The notes under the pieces: generated by a model
What the model was told of the DNA's origin: nothing
The model's database searches: none
What the model saw: the letters and a program-made list of their open reading frames with translations, nothing else
Shown here: positions 5,466-14,744 of the stretch, piece after piece
How positions within the stretch are numbered: the stretch's first letter is position 1
Layout of the letters: each line of letters starts with the position of its first letter
Assembly (NCBI GenBank): GCA_002698425.1
Contig: NZXU01000004.1
Location: forward strand, 1 to 14,829
Source of the DNA: Ahrensia sp.
GTDB taxonomy: Bacteria; Pseudomonadota; Alphaproteobacteria; Rhizobiales; Rhizobiaceae
Length of the DNA stretch: 14,829 nt
Direction of reading: 5' to 3'
Position numbers and translations under genes: made by a program

Positions 5466-6542
5466 CTACTCCGGAATTGCGCCCACCTTCTTTGCCCGCT
5501 CCACGAGCTTCGCATAGGTGGTCCCGTTTCCCGATGGAAAGTGTTTGCACCAAGCTGCCAAAAAAAGCTTCTCCCGATCGAAATCCTTTTCTCTGCGCAG
5601 CAAAACGGCGATCCTCATTGGGTAATGCGGCGCTGGAATCTCCGCCGTATTTAGATACCGCATGAAGGCATCGGATACTGTGTCGCACTGCCATCCAAGA
5701 TCTTGGTCTGCGGTTTTCATGAAGGCGCGGAACGAGCTTTCGTCCTGGTTCAGGAAGTCCGGCCCATCTGACGCTTGGCCATAGGGGATCCCTTCCTCCA
5801 GCATTCTGTCCGTCGTCGCTCGTATTGACTTCCGGCGAAGTCGCTCTTGCTCTTCGTCATCGACGATCTTTTGGTTGGCGAGCAGGCCAATGACATCATC
5901 GACTTTTCTAGCTAATTCGGGCGGCAACTGACTGTCCGAGACCGGCGGCTTGCGAGCTGGGCGCTGCGCCTGCTTCGCTTTGATCCTTTTGCCAATCTCG
6001 TCGGCAAGTCTCGAAAGAACTGACTCCTGGCGCTCAGACTGAGCAATCATGTCGGCCGACACACCCGCACGATGGTACTCCGCGATCTGCCATTTCAGCT
6101 GTTTGAGGTGGCTCGACACCTTGGCTTCCGGTTTACGCAACGCGGTAATGCTGAGCTCCGAATTCTCCGAAAGAAGCCGCTGAATTTCCTCAATTAGAGC
6201 TGCTCGAGTCCGAATATGCGCTTCCCATCGATCGCGACGATCCTCCGTGTACGATGCTGACAGAGGCTCATGGATTGGCGGCTCGCCGCGCAAATGTGCA
6301 AGCGCTTCCTCCTTAGCAACCAGTTCACTGGAATACGCATCAGAGAAATACGGGTCTTCCCCGTCATCGACATCGGCAATGCAGAATTTCCAGCCGCGGT
6401 CCTGAGGAAAGACAGTGATGCGGATGGTCCCTTCGATTAGCATCGGGTTGCCGTTCTCGGAGACGACCCAGCGGTTCCCCGGCGAACGGGCTGTCTCATC
6501 CTTCGAAGTCGATCTGCCGAACAACCATTTGAAAAACGTCAA
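5466..6542 (-). CDS. Unknown 358-aa protein with a coiled-coil-like centre
   Basis: I do not recognise this family. The start appears to be TTG at 6540-6542, preceded by GGGGAGG with 5 bases of spacing. No in-frame ATG with a better site is available until residue 34. Residues 1-12 are hydrophobic/basic (TFFKWLFGR). About 25-95 looks like a small beta-rich domain, with GNPMLIEGTIRITVFPQDRG, a WKFCIAD strand and a SELVAKEEALAHL helix. About 108-260 is highly charged and helical, probably coiled coil (RTRAALIEEIQRLLSEN; RLADEIGKRIKAKQAQRPAR). About 270-358 is a compact C-terminal region with WQCDTVSDAFMRYL and REKLFLAAWCKHFPSG. There is no signal peptide, so it should be cytoplasmic. Codon third positions look less GC-biased than in the tra genes, suggesting a separately acquired cargo gene placed downstream of traG. 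Confidence 0.85.
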   Translation of the reverse strand: MTFFKWLFGRSTSKDETARSPGNRWVVSENGNPMLIEGTIRITVFPQDRGWKFCIADVDDGEDPYFSDAYSSELVAKEEALAHLRGEPPIHEPLSASYTEDRRDRWEAHIRTRAALIEEIQRLLSENSELSITALRKPEAKVSSHLKQLKWQIAEYHRAGVSADMIAQSERQESVLSRLADEIGKRIKAKQAQRPARKPPVSDSQLPPELARKVDDVIGLLANQKIVDDEEQERLRRKSIRATTDRMLEEGIPYGQASDGPDFLNQDESSFRAFMKTADQDLGWQCDTVSDAFMRYLNTAEIPAPHYPMRIAVLLRREKDFDREKLFLAAWCKHFPSGNGTTYAKLVERAKKVGAIPE

Positions 6543-6633
6543 GGTCGCCTCCCCATGCGGTCCATTGTCAACAGATTGCCGGGCCTGACAAGCACAGGTC
6601 CAAGAAACGGGAACTCCGGGCTATCGAAGTTGA

Positions 6634-8604
6634 TCAGTCGTTGTTTGCGGATCGGGACTGCGGTTTACCACTCGCCTCATTCGTGCGGGGCTGGTTTCCG
6701 TGAAACCGATTTTCTCCAACGCCCGACTTCATGTCGTCTCGCCGGAACCAGATTGCCCGTCCGCATCTGAGCGGCGGATTGCCGGATGTGAAAACGACTT
6801 GCTCGTCACCGCGCATGCGCAGCACTTCCTCCGGCAGGATCAGCGGACGGGCTGCAAGTTGCTTGGAGCGGGTTCGCGATGAGCCTGACATCTGCGATGT
6901 ACGGCTCAACTGGTCGACCTCCACCGTGGTGTTGCCGCAGCGTCGCGATATGTAGTTGGCAGTCTCCGGATCGTTGATCGCGGCGAACGAGACCCATGAG
7001 GCGCTCTCGAACCATTTCGATGTGGCGTCCCGCCCGCCATAGGTTTCCCGCATCTGCCCGATGGACTGGAAAAGAAGAAGCAGGCTGATCCCGTATTTGC
7101 GCCCTGCGTCCCGGGCGGTTTCCAAAATCCGCAGATAGCCGAGCCGGGCCACCTCATCGAGCAGGAACAATGTCCGGCCCTTGATGTCTCCATTCCGATT
7201 GTAGATCGCATTGAGCAATGCGCCGATGATCGTGCGTGCCAGACCTGGATGGGCCTCAAGAGTTTTCAGATCGAGATTAACGAAGATGTCTGTGTTCCCG
7301 CCGGCAATCTCCTCGGTCGAAAAACTCGACCCCGAGACCAGTGCTGCATAGTTCGGATAACTCAGCCAATGGGTTTCCTTGATCGCGTTCGCATAGACGC
7401 CGGAGAAGGTTTCCGGCGTCATGTTGACGAAGGCGGCGACGTTCTCTCGAACGAATGCGGATTCGGAATTGTCGTGGATTCTCTGCAATCGCTCGCGCAA
7501 TTTGGGTTCCGGCTCGGACAGGTTCATGCGCACCTGGCGCAAAGTCTGGTTTCCCTTTTCCGTATGTCCGGAGAGGCAGACATCCGCGATCAATGCGGTG
7601 ATCAACTGCAGGGCGGACGCGCGGAAGAAGTCGTCCCGCATCGAAACCTGCCGACCGACATCGGTCACGACCCAGCTGGCGACGGCAACGACATCCTCCT
7701 CCTTGGTACCGCCGAACCCGCCGATCCAGTCGAGCACGTTGAACCCCACCGATGCATCCTTCGGACTGAGCACGTGGACGTAGCGTCCAGCCTTCCGGCG
7801 ATGATCGATGACCATCGGGGCGACCTCGTTCGAAGGGTCGAGCGCAACGAGCCCGCCACCCCATTTGAGGGCCGTCGGCACCGTGACCGACGTCGTCTTG
7901 AAACCGCCCGAGCCCGCAAACACCAAACCATGCGTCGAACCGAAGGACGCATCGAAACACAAGAGCGGCGACTTGCCCCCGGCACCCCAACTGTCTTTGT
8001 CGCCAGGACGGAATGTCCGGCTCGCAACACTGTCCTTGTCGACGCGATAGGCCTCGCCGACAACGATCCCGCCATCTTCGCCGAACATGCGCTTGGCCTC
8101 CGAGACGGTCATCCAGTCGGCGGAGCCGTAGATTGCGCGCTTTCCTGTGACACGGCGCGGTTTTAGCGTCGCGAACGCCGCATCGCCGCGTAGCGCGACG
8201 CGCAGGGAAAACATGCCCGCGATCATGGCGATCATCGCGCCAGTGCCTGTCCAGGGGTCGGCATATTCGATCAAGCCGTGCCCGTCAGGAATTGAATTGG
8301 CAAAGCCGGCCAATCTCCCAAACTCGCGAACGGCCGCGATAGCCATCACACCGACCGCACCGAATAGAACGCCGAGCCCAGCCGATCTGATCGCAATGGC
8401 GCCACGCGCGGCGAATAGGACGATCACCCCGACGGTCGCGGCAATCACATAGGGAAATGCGAGCCCGATCCGCCCGAGCGTTTGTTGCGCCTGCACTGTC
8501 GTACCGAATCCGGCCAGCCAGGTTTCGATGCCGGTGATGCCGACACAGGTGGCGATCATCAGGACCGGCGCGGCGATCAGCATCAGGACCTTAGTCATCG
8601 TCAT
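6634..8604 (-). CDS. traG: TraG, VirD4-like type IV coupling protein (656 aa)
   Basis: The Ti-type conjugation coupling ATPase, which brings the TraA-bound strand to the secretion channel at the inner membrane. N-terminal membrane segments are visible at about 8-27, 50-65, 75-92 and 122-136. The Walker A motif is GSGGFKTTS at about 231-239 and the Walker B motif [11 protein letters not shown] has D483 and E484. Length agrees with the family (about 640-660). I use the start [10 protein letters not shown] at 8604, which overlaps the end of traD by 14 bases as is usual in this operon, with AAGG about 9 bases upstream; a start at 8625 has no support. The C-terminal end (after about 620) is polar and variable. 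It is the last gene of traC-traD-traG. The unknown 358-aa gene follows after 91 bases on the same strand. Confidence 0.97.
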   Translation of the reverse strand: MTMTKVLMLIAAPVLMIATCVGITGIETWLAGFGTTVQAQQTLGRIGLAFPYVIAATVGVIVLFAARGAIAIRSAGLGVLFGAVGVMAIAAVREFGRLAGFANSIPDGHGLIEYADPWTGTGAMIAMIAGMFSLRVALRGDAAFATLKPRRVTGKRAIYGSADWMTVSEAKRMFGEDGGIVVGEAYRVDKDSVASRTFRPGDKDSWGAGGKSPLLCFDASFGSTHGLVFAGSGGFKTTSVTVPTALKWGGGLVALDPSNEVAPMVIDHRRKAGRYVHVLSPKDASVGFNVLDWIGGFGGTKEEDVVAVASWVVTDVGRQVSMRDDFFRASALQLITALIADVCLSGHTEKGNQTLRQVRMNLSEPEPKLRERLQRIHDNSESAFVRENVAAFVNMTPETFSGVYANAIKETHWLSYPNYAALVSGSSFSTEEIAGGNTDIFVNLDLKTLEAHPGLARTIIGALLNAIYNRNGDIKGRTLFLLDEVARLGYLRILETARDAGRKYGISLLLLFQSIGQMRETYGGRDATSKWFESASWVSFAAINDPETANYISRRCGNTTVEVDQLSRTSQMSGSSRTRSKQLAARPLILPEEVLRMRGDEQVVFTSGNPPLRCGRAIWFRRDDMKSGVGENRFHGNQPRTNEASGKPQSRSANND

Positions 8605-8806
8605 CGGAAAACGCCTTCTCGCCAATGGCCATCAGCCGGATGCGCTCGGTCTCATCGGCCCTGATGCGATCAGCGCCGTCGATCAACAGACCGAGCAGGA
8701 GCGCCCGCTTCTCGTAGCGTAGCCCTGCCTTGGCAATGAGGCCGCCAAGCTGGATCTTTTCGCGCGTGTCTTGTCTGCGGGCTTCCGTCTGGCTCGACTG
8801 TCGCAT
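8591..8806 (-). CDS. traD: TraD, small Ti-type conjugal transfer protein (71 aa)
   Basis: Seventy-one residues, the usual size for rhizobial TraD: a short polar N-terminus ([17 protein letters not shown]), then the signature [20 protein letters not shown] with [14 protein letters not shown], and an acidic end (AFSDDDD). This is the short Ti-type TraD and not the F-plasmid coupling protein of the same name. It is considered an accessory relaxosome or transfer factor. The upstream in-frame Met at 8938 would run through most of traC, so I placed the start at 8806, 4 bases after the traC stop. The stop overlaps the traG start. Together the three genes form one operon reading away from oriT. Confidence 0.93.
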   Translation of the reverse strand: MRQSSQTEARRQDTREKIQLGGLIAKAGLRYEKRALLLGLLIDGADRIRADETERIRLMAIGEKAFSDDDD

Positions 8807-8810
8807 TCGC

Positions 8811-9074
8811 TCAAGCCTCGCTATTCGGCCCCGAAGCCGCGCCAGCCGAGTTTTGCGTGGGCGGAGATTTTCTGGTTTCGCCGGTGCGCTCACGAAACCG
8901 TTTGGCCAATTCTTCGAAAGCTCCGACGAGCTTTGCATCGTCGATCTCGATCTCGCCCAGGCCGGCCTTCAGCGCCAGACGGCCGATCCGTTCGGCTTCG
9001 CGTGTTTCAGCGGCCTTCAACTGCTCCTGCAATCTGGCGATATCGGCCCGGATTTTCGATGCGGGTTTCTTCAT
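8811..9074 (-). CDS. traC: TraC, accessory relaxosome protein (87 aa)
   Basis: Starts [20 protein letters not shown] and has the central signature [20 protein letters not shown], then [19 protein letters not shown] and a low-complexity tail rich in Ala, Ser and Pro. The first 35 residues are a strongly predicted helix with heptad-like spacing. This is the Ti-type TraC (conjugal transfer protein TraC/MobC-like) that, with TraD, assists TraA at oriT. AGGAG lies 8 bases upstream of the ATG at 9074, and an in-frame Met at 9113 lies in a palindrome without a ribosome site, so I prefer 9074. It is the first gene of the traCDG operon and is divergent from traA across the oriT region. Confidence 0.93.
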   Translation of the reverse strand: MKKPASKIRADIARLQEQLKAAETREAERIGRLALKAGLGEIEIDDAKLVGAFEELAKRFRERTGETRKSPPTQNSAGAASGPNSEA

Positions 9075-9091
9075 TCCGTCTGCTCCTTTGG

Positions 9092-9178
9092 TTCGCGAAT
9101 GCCGGAACGGCATGAGCAGAATCGCCCGGGTGCGCGTTCAGCGCATCCCGGCAGAAATGCCGGGTCGGCGCAGCCGAC
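9092..9178. repeat. Cluster of inverted repeats beside oriT
   Basis: Five inverted repeats occur within 87 bases: TTCGCGAA (9092-9099), ATGCCG-GAA-CGGCAT (9099-9113), TGCGC-GTTCA-GCGCA (9131-9145), CCCGGCA-GAAA-TGCCGGG (9147-9164) and GTCGGC-GCA-GCCGAC (9164-9178). They occupy the divergent traC/traA control region on the traC side of the nic region. Binding sites for TraC, TraD or a regulator, or structure for the single strand, are the likely roles. I did not find an 18-bp tra-box palindrome of the TraR type. Confidence 0.55.
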
Positions 9179-9211
9179 GCTTTGAGAGATGATCCCGGCG
9201 TTCCGAAGGAA

Positions 9212-9251
9212 TGCGCCCAAGGGCGCAGTAATACGTCGCTGATGGCGACGT
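9212..9251 (-). other. oriT: Origin of transfer, MOBQ (RSF1010/Ti-like) nic region
   Basis: On the plus strand AAGGGCGCAGTAATA is followed by ACGTCGC-TGATG-GCGACGT (9233-9251), a 7-bp hairpin. Read on the minus strand this is hairpin, then TATTACTGCG-CCCTT. That is the arrangement of RSF1010, where an inverted repeat is followed by TAAGTGCG/CCCTC with the nick between G and C. The expected nick is therefore on the minus strand near 9223-9224. The site is also inside a second palindrome, TGCGCCC-AA-GGGCGCA (9212-9227). Its place between divergent traC and traA is the known oriT position in Ti and rhizobial plasmids. The motif match is from memory of the consensus. Confidence 0.85.
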
Positions 9252-9293
9252 GCTGCTGGCGGCCCATGCCTAGGGCAGGGGCCATTCCTCCCG

Positions 9294-9320
9294 GAACAAG
9301 GATGGACTTGTTCTCAGGAG
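9294..9320 (+). promoter_or_regulatory. Hairpin next to the traA ribosome binding site
   Basis: GAACAAG (9294-9300) and CTTGTTC (9307-9313) are perfect inverted repeats with a 6-base loop. They lie two bases before AGGAG (9316-9320), the likely traA ribosome site. It may be an operator for autoregulation or a translational control hairpin; the sequence does not distinguish these. Confidence 0.5.
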
Positions 9321-9331
9321 CCCGTTGCGTC

Positions 9332-12300
9332 GTGGCGATCACGCATTTCACACCCCAGCTCATTTCGCGCGGAAACGGCCGCAGCGCGTTGCTGTCGGCG
9401 GCCTATCGCCATTGCGCGAAGATGAGCCACGAGGCGGAGGCGCGCACGGTCGATTATTCCAACAAGAAGAATCTCGTTCACGAGGATTTCCTGCTGCCGG
9501 TCGATGCCCCGAAATGGGCGCGGGACATGATCGCCGATCGATCTGTTGCCGGTGCGGCGGAAGCCTTCTGGAACAAGGTTGAGGCGTTTGAAAAACGCAG
9601 CGACGCCCAGCTCGCCAAGGAATTCATCATTGCGTTGCCGGTCGAGCTCAGCCGCGAACAGAACATCGCGCTCGTCCAGCAATTCGTCTTCGAGCAGGTG
9701 CTGGCGCGGGGGCAGGTTGCCGATTGGGTGTTTCACAACGATCCGGGTAATCCGCACGTCCATCTGATGACCACTTTACGCCCGCTCACCGAAGACGGGT
9801 TCGGCTCCAAGAAAGTCGCGGTGCTCGGCCCGGACGGAAATCCGGTTCGAACCAAAAGCGGGAAAATCCGATACAAGCTCTGGTCCGGTGAGAAGGCCGA
9901 GTTCCTCGAACAGCGGCAGAGATGGCTCGATCTACAGAACGATCATCTCGCCATAGCTGGGCTGGAAATCCGGGTCGATGGCCGCTCTTACGCCGAACGG
10001 GGCATCGACATCGAGCCGACCACCCATATCGGTGTTGCGGCCAAGGCGCTTCAGCGCAAGGCCGGCGATACGGGCAGCGCCATCGATCTCGAACGCCTGG
10101 CGCTACATGAGGCTCAACGCCGGAAGAACGCCGCGCGGATCGAGCATCGGCCGGAGCTCGTTCTCGATATTCTCACATCGGAAAAGAGCGTCTTCGATCA
10201 GCGCGATATCGCCAAGGTCCTGCATCGCTATGTCGACGATCCGGAGAGTTTCCAGCGGCTTCTCGCGCGGATCACGGAAAGCCCGGAATGCCTGAAGCTC
10301 GCTGACGAGACCATCGACTTCGCAACGGGAGCACGTATCCCTGCGCGGCTGACGACACGGGCGATGATCCGGCTCGAAGCCGAAATGGTCAGCCGCGCGG
10401 ACTGGCTTTCGGGAAAGAGCGGGTTTGCAGTCCGGGCAAAGGTTTTGGAAGCCGTCTTTGGCCGGCATGAGCGGCTGTCGGAGGAGCAGCGGGCGGCCAT
10501 TGAGCATGTGGCGGGCGCCGACCGGATCGCAACCGTCGTTGGCCGGGCAGGGGCCGGCAAGACCACGATGATGAAGGCCGCGCGGGAAGCCTGGGAATTG
10601 GCCGGTTACACGGTGGTCGGGGGTGCGCTCGCCGGAAAGGCGGCCGAAGGACTGGAGAAGGAAGCCGGCATCTCTTCCCGTACGCTCGCCTCCTGGGAGC
10701 TTGGCTGGCAACAGGGCCGCCGACGTTTCGATGGCAAGACAGTGTTCGTCCTCGATGAAGCGGGCATGGTCTCGTCCCGGCAAATGGCGACCTTCGTTGA
10801 AGCGGTTACGAGGTCGGGCGCCAAACTAGTCCTGGTCGGCGATGCGGAACAGCTGCAACCGATCGAGGCAGGCGCCGCTTTCCGCACCATCGTCGATCGC
10901 ACCGGCTATGCCGAACTCGAAACCATCTACCGCCAGAATAATCCATGGATGCGGGCCGCCTCGCTCGATCTGGCGCATGGTCGGATCAGGGAAGCGCTCT
11001 CCTCCTACCGCGCCAAGGGCAAGCTGATTTCGCAAACGCTGAAGGCCGATGCTGTCGAAACGCTCATCGCTGACTGGAACCGTGATTACGATCCGGAGAA
11101 GTCGACTTTGATACTCGCGCATCTGCGCCGCGATGTCCGCCAGCTCAATACGATGGCGCGCGAAAAACTCGTCGAACGCGGGATCATCGAGGAAGGCCAC
11201 GCCTTCAGGACCGAGGACGGAACCAGGCACTTTGCCGCCGGCGACCAGATCGTCTTTCTCAAGAATGAGGGATCGCTCGGCGTCAAGAACGGCATGATCG
11301 GCAAGGTCGTCGAGGCCGCACCCGGACGTATCGTCGCGACGATCGGAGACGGGGAGGCGGCTACCCAAGTTACCGTCGATCAGCGTTTCTATCGCAACCT
11401 CGATCACGGCTACGCGACGACGATCCACAAGTCGCAGGGCGCCACCGTAGACCGGGTGAAAGTGCTGGCTTCGCTCTCGCTTGATCGGCATCTGACCTAT
11501 GTCGCGATGACCCGTCACCGGGAGGATGTGGCGCTCTACTATGGCAGCCGATCCTTCCATCTCGCCGGCGGGCTGGAGAAGCTTCTCTCCCGGGAGAACG
11601 CCAAGGAAGTTACGCTCGATTATGCGGGCGACCGCTTCTACGCCCAGGCGCTCCGCTTCGCCAACAATCGCGGTCTGCATCTTGTTCGCGTCGCACGAAC
11701 GCTGATGCGCGACCGGGTCCAGTGGACAATTCGGCAAAGACAAAAGCTGGTCGATCTCGGTGACCGCCTTCGCGCCGCTGGCGCGCGGCTCGGTCTTGTC
11801 GATCACCCGCATCACCAGTCCCCTCAATCAACCAGAAAGGCCGAGCCGATGGTCAAAGGCGTTTCCAGTTTCACCCTGTCAGCGACGGACGCAGCCGACG
11901 AAAAGCTGCAATCCGATCCGGCCCTGCAAAAGCAGTGGGACAATCTCTCCGATCGTATTCGCCTCGTCTATGCGGATCCGGAAGCCGCATTCAAGGCCAT
12001 GCGCATGGAGGCGGTTTTGGAAGACCCGAACGTCGCCCGGCAACGTCTCGGTGAGATCGAGCGGAACGCGGCAAGCTTCGGTGCGCTGCGCGGCCGGGAA
12101 GGACTTCTGGCAAGCAGTGCGGACCGGGAAGACCGGCGCGTTGCGGAAGTCAATGTTCCCGCCTTGCGCCGCGATCTCGAGCGCTATCTGGACATGCGTC
12201 GGAGCGCGATGAAGAAATACGCTGCCGAGGAGGAGGGGCACCGCAAGCGAACCTCGATCGATATCCCCTCGCTGTCGCCGGCGGCCGCGTGGGCCATGGA

Positions 12301-12643
12301 GAAAGTCCGCGACGCAATCGATCGGAACGACCTGCCCGCCGCGCTCGGATTCGCGCTGGCCGACCGAATGGTGAGGGCCGAACTCAACACATTCAATAAG
12401 GCGGTCTCGGAGCGGTTCGGCGAGCGGACGCTGCTCGGTAACGCGGCCAAGGACCCGTCGGGTTCGACCTTCGACAAGGCCGCGCAAGGCATGTCGCCGG
12501 GCGAACGGGACAAGCTTGCATCGGCCTGGCCGACAATGCGCGCGGGTCAGCAGCTTGCCATCCATGAACGGACTCAAGCTGAGTTGAAGGAAAGCGAAGC
12601 GCTTCGCCAAACCCAGCGCCAAAGCCAGGGGCTCAAGCAGTGA
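9332..12643 (+). CDS. traA: TraA, Ti-type MOBQ relaxase-helicase (1103 aa)
   Basis: The conjugative relaxase that nicks oriT, stays on the 5' end and unwinds the strand. The N-terminal MobA/MobL domain (about 1-220) starts [20 protein letters not shown] and has the metal-binding HVH at 142-144 in [17 protein letters not shown] RecD/TraI-type helicase follows, with Walker [10 protein letters not shown] at 404-412, Walker [10 protein letters not shown] with D475-E476, [11 protein letters not shown] at about 695-705 and VAMTRHRE at about 724-731. The C-terminal about 300 residues are helical and, in this family, include a BID-like secretion signal. I chose GTG at 9332, which gives the canonical N-terminus; the frame is open back to 9182 but would run through oriT. 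AGGAG lies 11 bases upstream. The stop overlaps the traF start (GTGA). Confidence 0.97.
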   Translation: MAITHFTPQLISRGNGRSALLSAAYRHCAKMSHEAEARTVDYSNKKNLVHEDFLLPVDAPKWARDMIADRSVAGAAEAFWNKVEAFEKRSDAQLAKEFIIALPVELSREQNIALVQQFVFEQVLARGQVADWVFHNDPGNPHVHLMTTLRPLTEDGFGSKKVAVLGPDGNPVRTKSGKIRYKLWSGEKAEFLEQRQRWLDLQNDHLAIAGLEIRVDGRSYAERGIDIEPTTHIGVAAKALQRKAGDTGSAIDLERLALHEAQRRKNAARIEHRPELVLDILTSEKSVFDQRDIAKVLHRYVDDPESFQRLLARITESPECLKLADETIDFATGARIPARLTTRAMIRLEAEMVSRADWLSGKSGFAVRAKVLEAVFGRHERLSEEQRAAIEHVAGADRIATVVGRAGAGKTTMMKAAREAWELAGYTVVGGALAGKAAEGLEKEAGISSRTLASWELGWQQGRRRFDGKTVFVLDEAGMVSSRQMATFVEAVTRSGAKLVLVGDAEQLQPIEAGAAFRTIVDRTGYAELETIYRQNNPWMRAASLDLAHGRIREALSSYRAKGKLISQTLKADAVETLIADWNRDYDPEKSTLILAHLRRDVRQLNTMAREKLVERGIIEEGHAFRTEDGTRHFAAGDQIVFLKNEGSLGVKNGMIGKVVEAAPGRIVATIGDGEAATQVTVDQRFYRNLDHGYATTIHKSQGATVDRVKVLASLSLDRHLTYVAMTRHREDVALYYGSRSFHLAGGLEKLLSRENAKEVTLDYAGDRFYAQALRFANNRGLHLVRVARTLMRDRVQWTIRQRQKLVDLGDRLRAAGARLGLVDHPHHQSPQSTRKAEPMVKGVSSFTLSATDAADEKLQSDPALQKQWDNLSDRIRLVYADPEAAFKAMRMEAVLEDPNVARQRLGEIERNAASFGALRGREGLLASSADREDRRVAEVNVPALRRDLERYLDMRRSAMKKYAAEEEGHRKRTSIDIPSLSPAAAWAMEKVRDAIDRNDLPAALGFALADRMVRAELNTFNKAVSERFGERTLLGNAAKDPSGSTFDKAAQGMSPGERDKLASAWPTMRAGQQLAIHERTQAELKESEALRQTQRQSQGLKQ

Positions 12644-13170
12644 TCCGGCGCCGGCGTATCGCGATCGTCGCCTCCCTTGTGTTCATACCGGTGATCTTAT
12701 TTGGCGCCGGATATGGGGTTGGGTTCCGGGTCAACCTAACGCCCAGCTATCCGCTCGGGCTTTGGCGCATCGAGGCGCTCAGGGGTGAGGTTCGCGTCGG
12801 AGATCGCATCTTCATCTGCCCGCCCCCAAGTGTTGTGTTTCGACGCGCGCGGGACCGCGGATATCTGCGGCGGGGATTGTGTCCGGGCTGGCAGAGCCCC
12901 TTGATCAAGACGGTGGCGGCGCTGCCCGCGCAGACGATCGGGATCGGGGCCGCCGTGACGATCGATGGTCGCGAGCTACCACATTCCGAAATCCAACCAG
13001 CCGACGGATCGGGCAGACCTCTTGCGTCCTATGCCGGCGGCGTCGTGCCATCCGGGTTTCTCTTTCTTCATTCTCCGTTCAGAGGTTCCTATGACTCGCG
13101 ATATTTTGGGCCGATCCCGGCCGCCGGTGTTTTGGGTTTGGCGACCCCCATCCTTACCTTCGCGCCATAG
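12640..13170 (+). CDS. traF: TraF, signal-peptidase-like (S26) conjugation protease (176 aa)
   Basis: A periplasm-facing serine protease of the S26 type. In Ti and RP4 systems TraF matures the pilin (TrbC) by cyclisation. Residues 7-28 form a membrane anchor. The catalytic serine is S36 in [11 protein letters not shown] and the general-base lysine is K90 in [12 protein letters not shown]. The end, [18 protein letters not shown], matches the S26 box E region. C60 and C81 may form a disulfide. The start is GTG at 12640, overlapping the traA stop by 3 bases, so translation is probably coupled. It is the second gene of traAFB, and its substrate pilin must be encoded outside this window. Confidence 0.95.
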   Translation: MIRRRRIAIVASLVFIPVILFGAGYGVGFRVNLTPSYPLGLWRIEALRGEVRVGDRIFICPPPSVVFRRARDRGYLRRGLCPGWQSPLIKTVAALPAQTIGIGAAVTIDGRELPHSEIQPADGSGRPLASYAGGVVPSGFLFLHSPFRGSYDSRYFGPIPAAGVLGLATPILTFAP

Positions 13171-14311
13171 TCTCGTGCGCGCCACGGCGTTCGTTGCAGG
13201 TGCGGTGGCTATCGGCGCTGTCGCCTGGTGCGGGAACGTTCTCGCACTGCCGGTGGCGGTTTTGTTTCCGGCGCTGTGGGCATTTTCGCCCTCGCGCTTT
13301 ATCGCGACGCTCGTCGCTGCCGGATATTTTCTTAGCTCCTCTCGCGGTCTGCCGGAAGGCGTAACCATTTTCTATGCCACCGATATGATCATGGGCATCG
13401 GTTTATGGCTTGCCGCATCCCTGTGTTTCGTTGTGGTCCATAGTTGGTTGTGGACAGCAAAGCAGGATCGGCAACGTCCGGTACGCTATGCCATGGCCGT
13501 GAGCCTGATGAGCGTGCCGCCGTTCGGGATCGTCGGCTGGGCCAGCCCGATCACCGCCGCTGGTGTTCTGTTCCCGGGCTGGGGCTGGTTCGGTCTGGTC
13601 GCGACAGCGATCGGCCTCTCAGCCATGACAACACGAGCCTGGTCGATCATCGGGCTTGTCTTCGGCGTTGCCTTTCTGTCGGCCACGAGCTGGACAGCTC
13701 CGAAGCCGCCGGCGGGGTGGATCGGTATCGACACCGAATTCGACTATGATGATCACGGTCGCCATGCGGATTACGGGCAGCATTTAGCGACCATTGCTCT
13801 CGTTCGGAAAGCTGCGACAGTCGGCGCTTCGAAAATCGTTCTCCCCGAAAGCGCCTTCGGTATCTGGACGCCAACAACCGAACGTTTTTGGAAGCGGAAC
13901 CTCAAAGGTCTCGACGTCACGGTCGCCGGCGGCGCTATCGTTGTGGACGAGGCCGGTTACGATAACATCATAATCGAGGTGACGGGCCAGGGGGCTAAAA
14001 TAATCTACCGCGAACGTATGCCAGTCCCGGTCTCGATGTGGCAGCCTTGGTCGACCGGTGGTGCAGCCGCGCATTTCTTTGACAATCCGCAAGTGGGATT
14101 TGCCGGCACGTCGATCGTGCCGCTCATATGCTACGAGCAGCTCATCGTCTGGCCGATCGTCCAGTCCATGCTTTTTCATCCCGATGTGATCGTGGCGATC
14201 GGGAACGGCTGGTGGACGGGTGACACAAATATCGTTGCAATCCAGAAGGCCAGCGCAGAAGCTTGGGCCGCTCTATTCGAGGTGCCTCTCGTGACCGCAT
14301 TCAATAAATGA
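13091..14311 (+). CDS. traB: TraB, Ti-type conjugation protein with CN-hydrolase-like domain (406 aa)
   Basis: The N-terminal half is a membrane region with about five hydrophobic segments (for example [45 protein letters not shown] and [14 protein letters not shown]). The C-terminal half resembles the nitrilase/apolipoprotein N-acyltransferase fold: Glu in VLPESAFG (residue 253), [11 protein letters not shown], and Cys in VPLICYEQ (residue 347), then [17 protein letters not shown]. TraB raises transfer efficiency in Ti plasmids, but its reaction is not known. The third catalytic position is Arg where Lnt has Lys. The ATG at 13091 (AGAGG 5 bases upstream) overlaps traF by 80 bases. A GTG at 13175, just after the traF stop and directly before the first membrane segment, is an equally serious start. 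The C-terminus, ending PLVTAFNK, looks close to complete. Confidence 0.92.
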   Translation: MTRDILGRSRPPVFWVWRPPSLPSRHSLVRATAFVAGAVAIGAVAWCGNVLALPVAVLFPALWAFSPSRFIATLVAAGYFLSSSRGLPEGVTIFYATDMIMGIGLWLAASLCFVVVHSWLWTAKQDRQRPVRYAMAVSLMSVPPFGIVGWASPITAAGVLFPGWGWFGLVATAIGLSAMTTRAWSIIGLVFGVAFLSATSWTAPKPPAGWIGIDTEFDYDDHGRHADYGQHLATIALVRKAATVGASKIVLPESAFGIWTPTTERFWKRNLKGLDVTVAGGAIVVDEAGYDNIIIEVTGQGAKIIYRERMPVPVSMWQPWSTGGAAAHFFDNPQVGFAGTSIVPLICYEQLIVWPIVQSMLFHPDVIVAIGNGWWTGDTNIVAIQKASAEAWAALFEVPLVTAFNK

Positions 14312-14525
14312 GAAGGGGCGTCTGGTAACGTCCACCGTACTCGTTGAGCAGATCGCATGCGGCAACGGCATGACAGGCGTCGCCTTTGATCTCCATCCCG
14401 ACGTGGCCGCGACCATGTTGTGGACATGTCCGCGCCGGTCCGGGCGCTGATCGACGGCTACGATTTCAATGCGCGCGTGACCAACCACGTTCCGCTGTGT
14501 TTCGGCCCGTTCAATGGCCGATGGT
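14312..14525. other. Unassigned DNA where traH would be expected
   Basis: About 210 bases without a recognisable gene. On the plus strand, one frame shifted from traB reads [20 protein letters not shown] and stays open for about 40 codons; a second frame after it reads VDMSAPVRALIDGYDFNARV up to a stop at 14528. Neither matches a family I know, and neither has a ribosome site. I see no similarity to the TraH N-terminus. It may be debris from an unidentified gene or insertion sequence. Confidence 0.4.
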
Positions 14526-14633
14526 GATCTGACCGAACACATCAAGGCTATTCACCAAGCCTCAAGGCAGATCTATGGCGCACCGCGCATTCACGCCGAA
14601 CTGGCCGATGAAGGACTTCTGGTAGGCCGCATC
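14526..14633 (+). pseudogene. Internal fragment of an IS3-family transposase (OrfB)
   Basis: The frame reads DLTEHIKAIHQASRQIYGAP and then RIHAELADEGLLVGR. This is the well-known segment of IS3-type OrfB, normally (I/L)..IH..SRG.YGAPRIHAEL...G..VGR..VARLM, that precedes the DDE catalytic core. The match stops at VGR, where IS3 proteins continue KRVARLMR. Nothing of the DDE domain follows, so it is a dead remnant. It shares one open frame with the next fragment. Confidence 0.8.
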
Positions 14634-14744
14634 ACCGCCAAACTAAAAGTCCCAAGGAACAGCACGCTGATCTTTCTGCCGTCGCGTTCGCTTGAGCTCA
14701 ATCCGGTGGAGAACGTTTGGCAGTATCTGCGTGATCAGCCCCGT
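14634..14744 (+). pseudogene. C-terminal fragment of an IS630-family transposase
   Basis: The frame reads ITAKLKVPRNSTLIFLPSRS and then LELNPVENVWQYLRDQ. This is the C-terminal DDE signature of IS630 transposases (VP.N.TLI.LPP.SPELNPVE..W..LR), with the catalytic Glu in NPVE. The usual Pro before ELNP is Leu. After RDQ the family similarity ends and the frame stops at 14762. Only about 36 codons remain, so the copy is inactive. Confidence 0.85.

Noticed and set aside
7249..8166. 305-codon open frame antisense to traG
   Set aside because: It mirrors conserved traG codons, has no ribosome site and shows no family motif.
9182..9331. Upstream extension of traA to an ATG at 9182
   Set aside because: It would translate oriT and its hairpins; the family N-terminus begins at the GTG at 9332.
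9075..9331. Tra box (TraR quorum-sensing operator)
   Set aside because: No 18-bp dyad resembling the ACGTGCAGA/TCTGCACAT half-sites was found in the divergent promoter region.
10826..11827. 333-codon open frame antisense to traA
   Set aside because: It lies opposite the conserved helicase region; the open frame follows from codon bias on the other strand.
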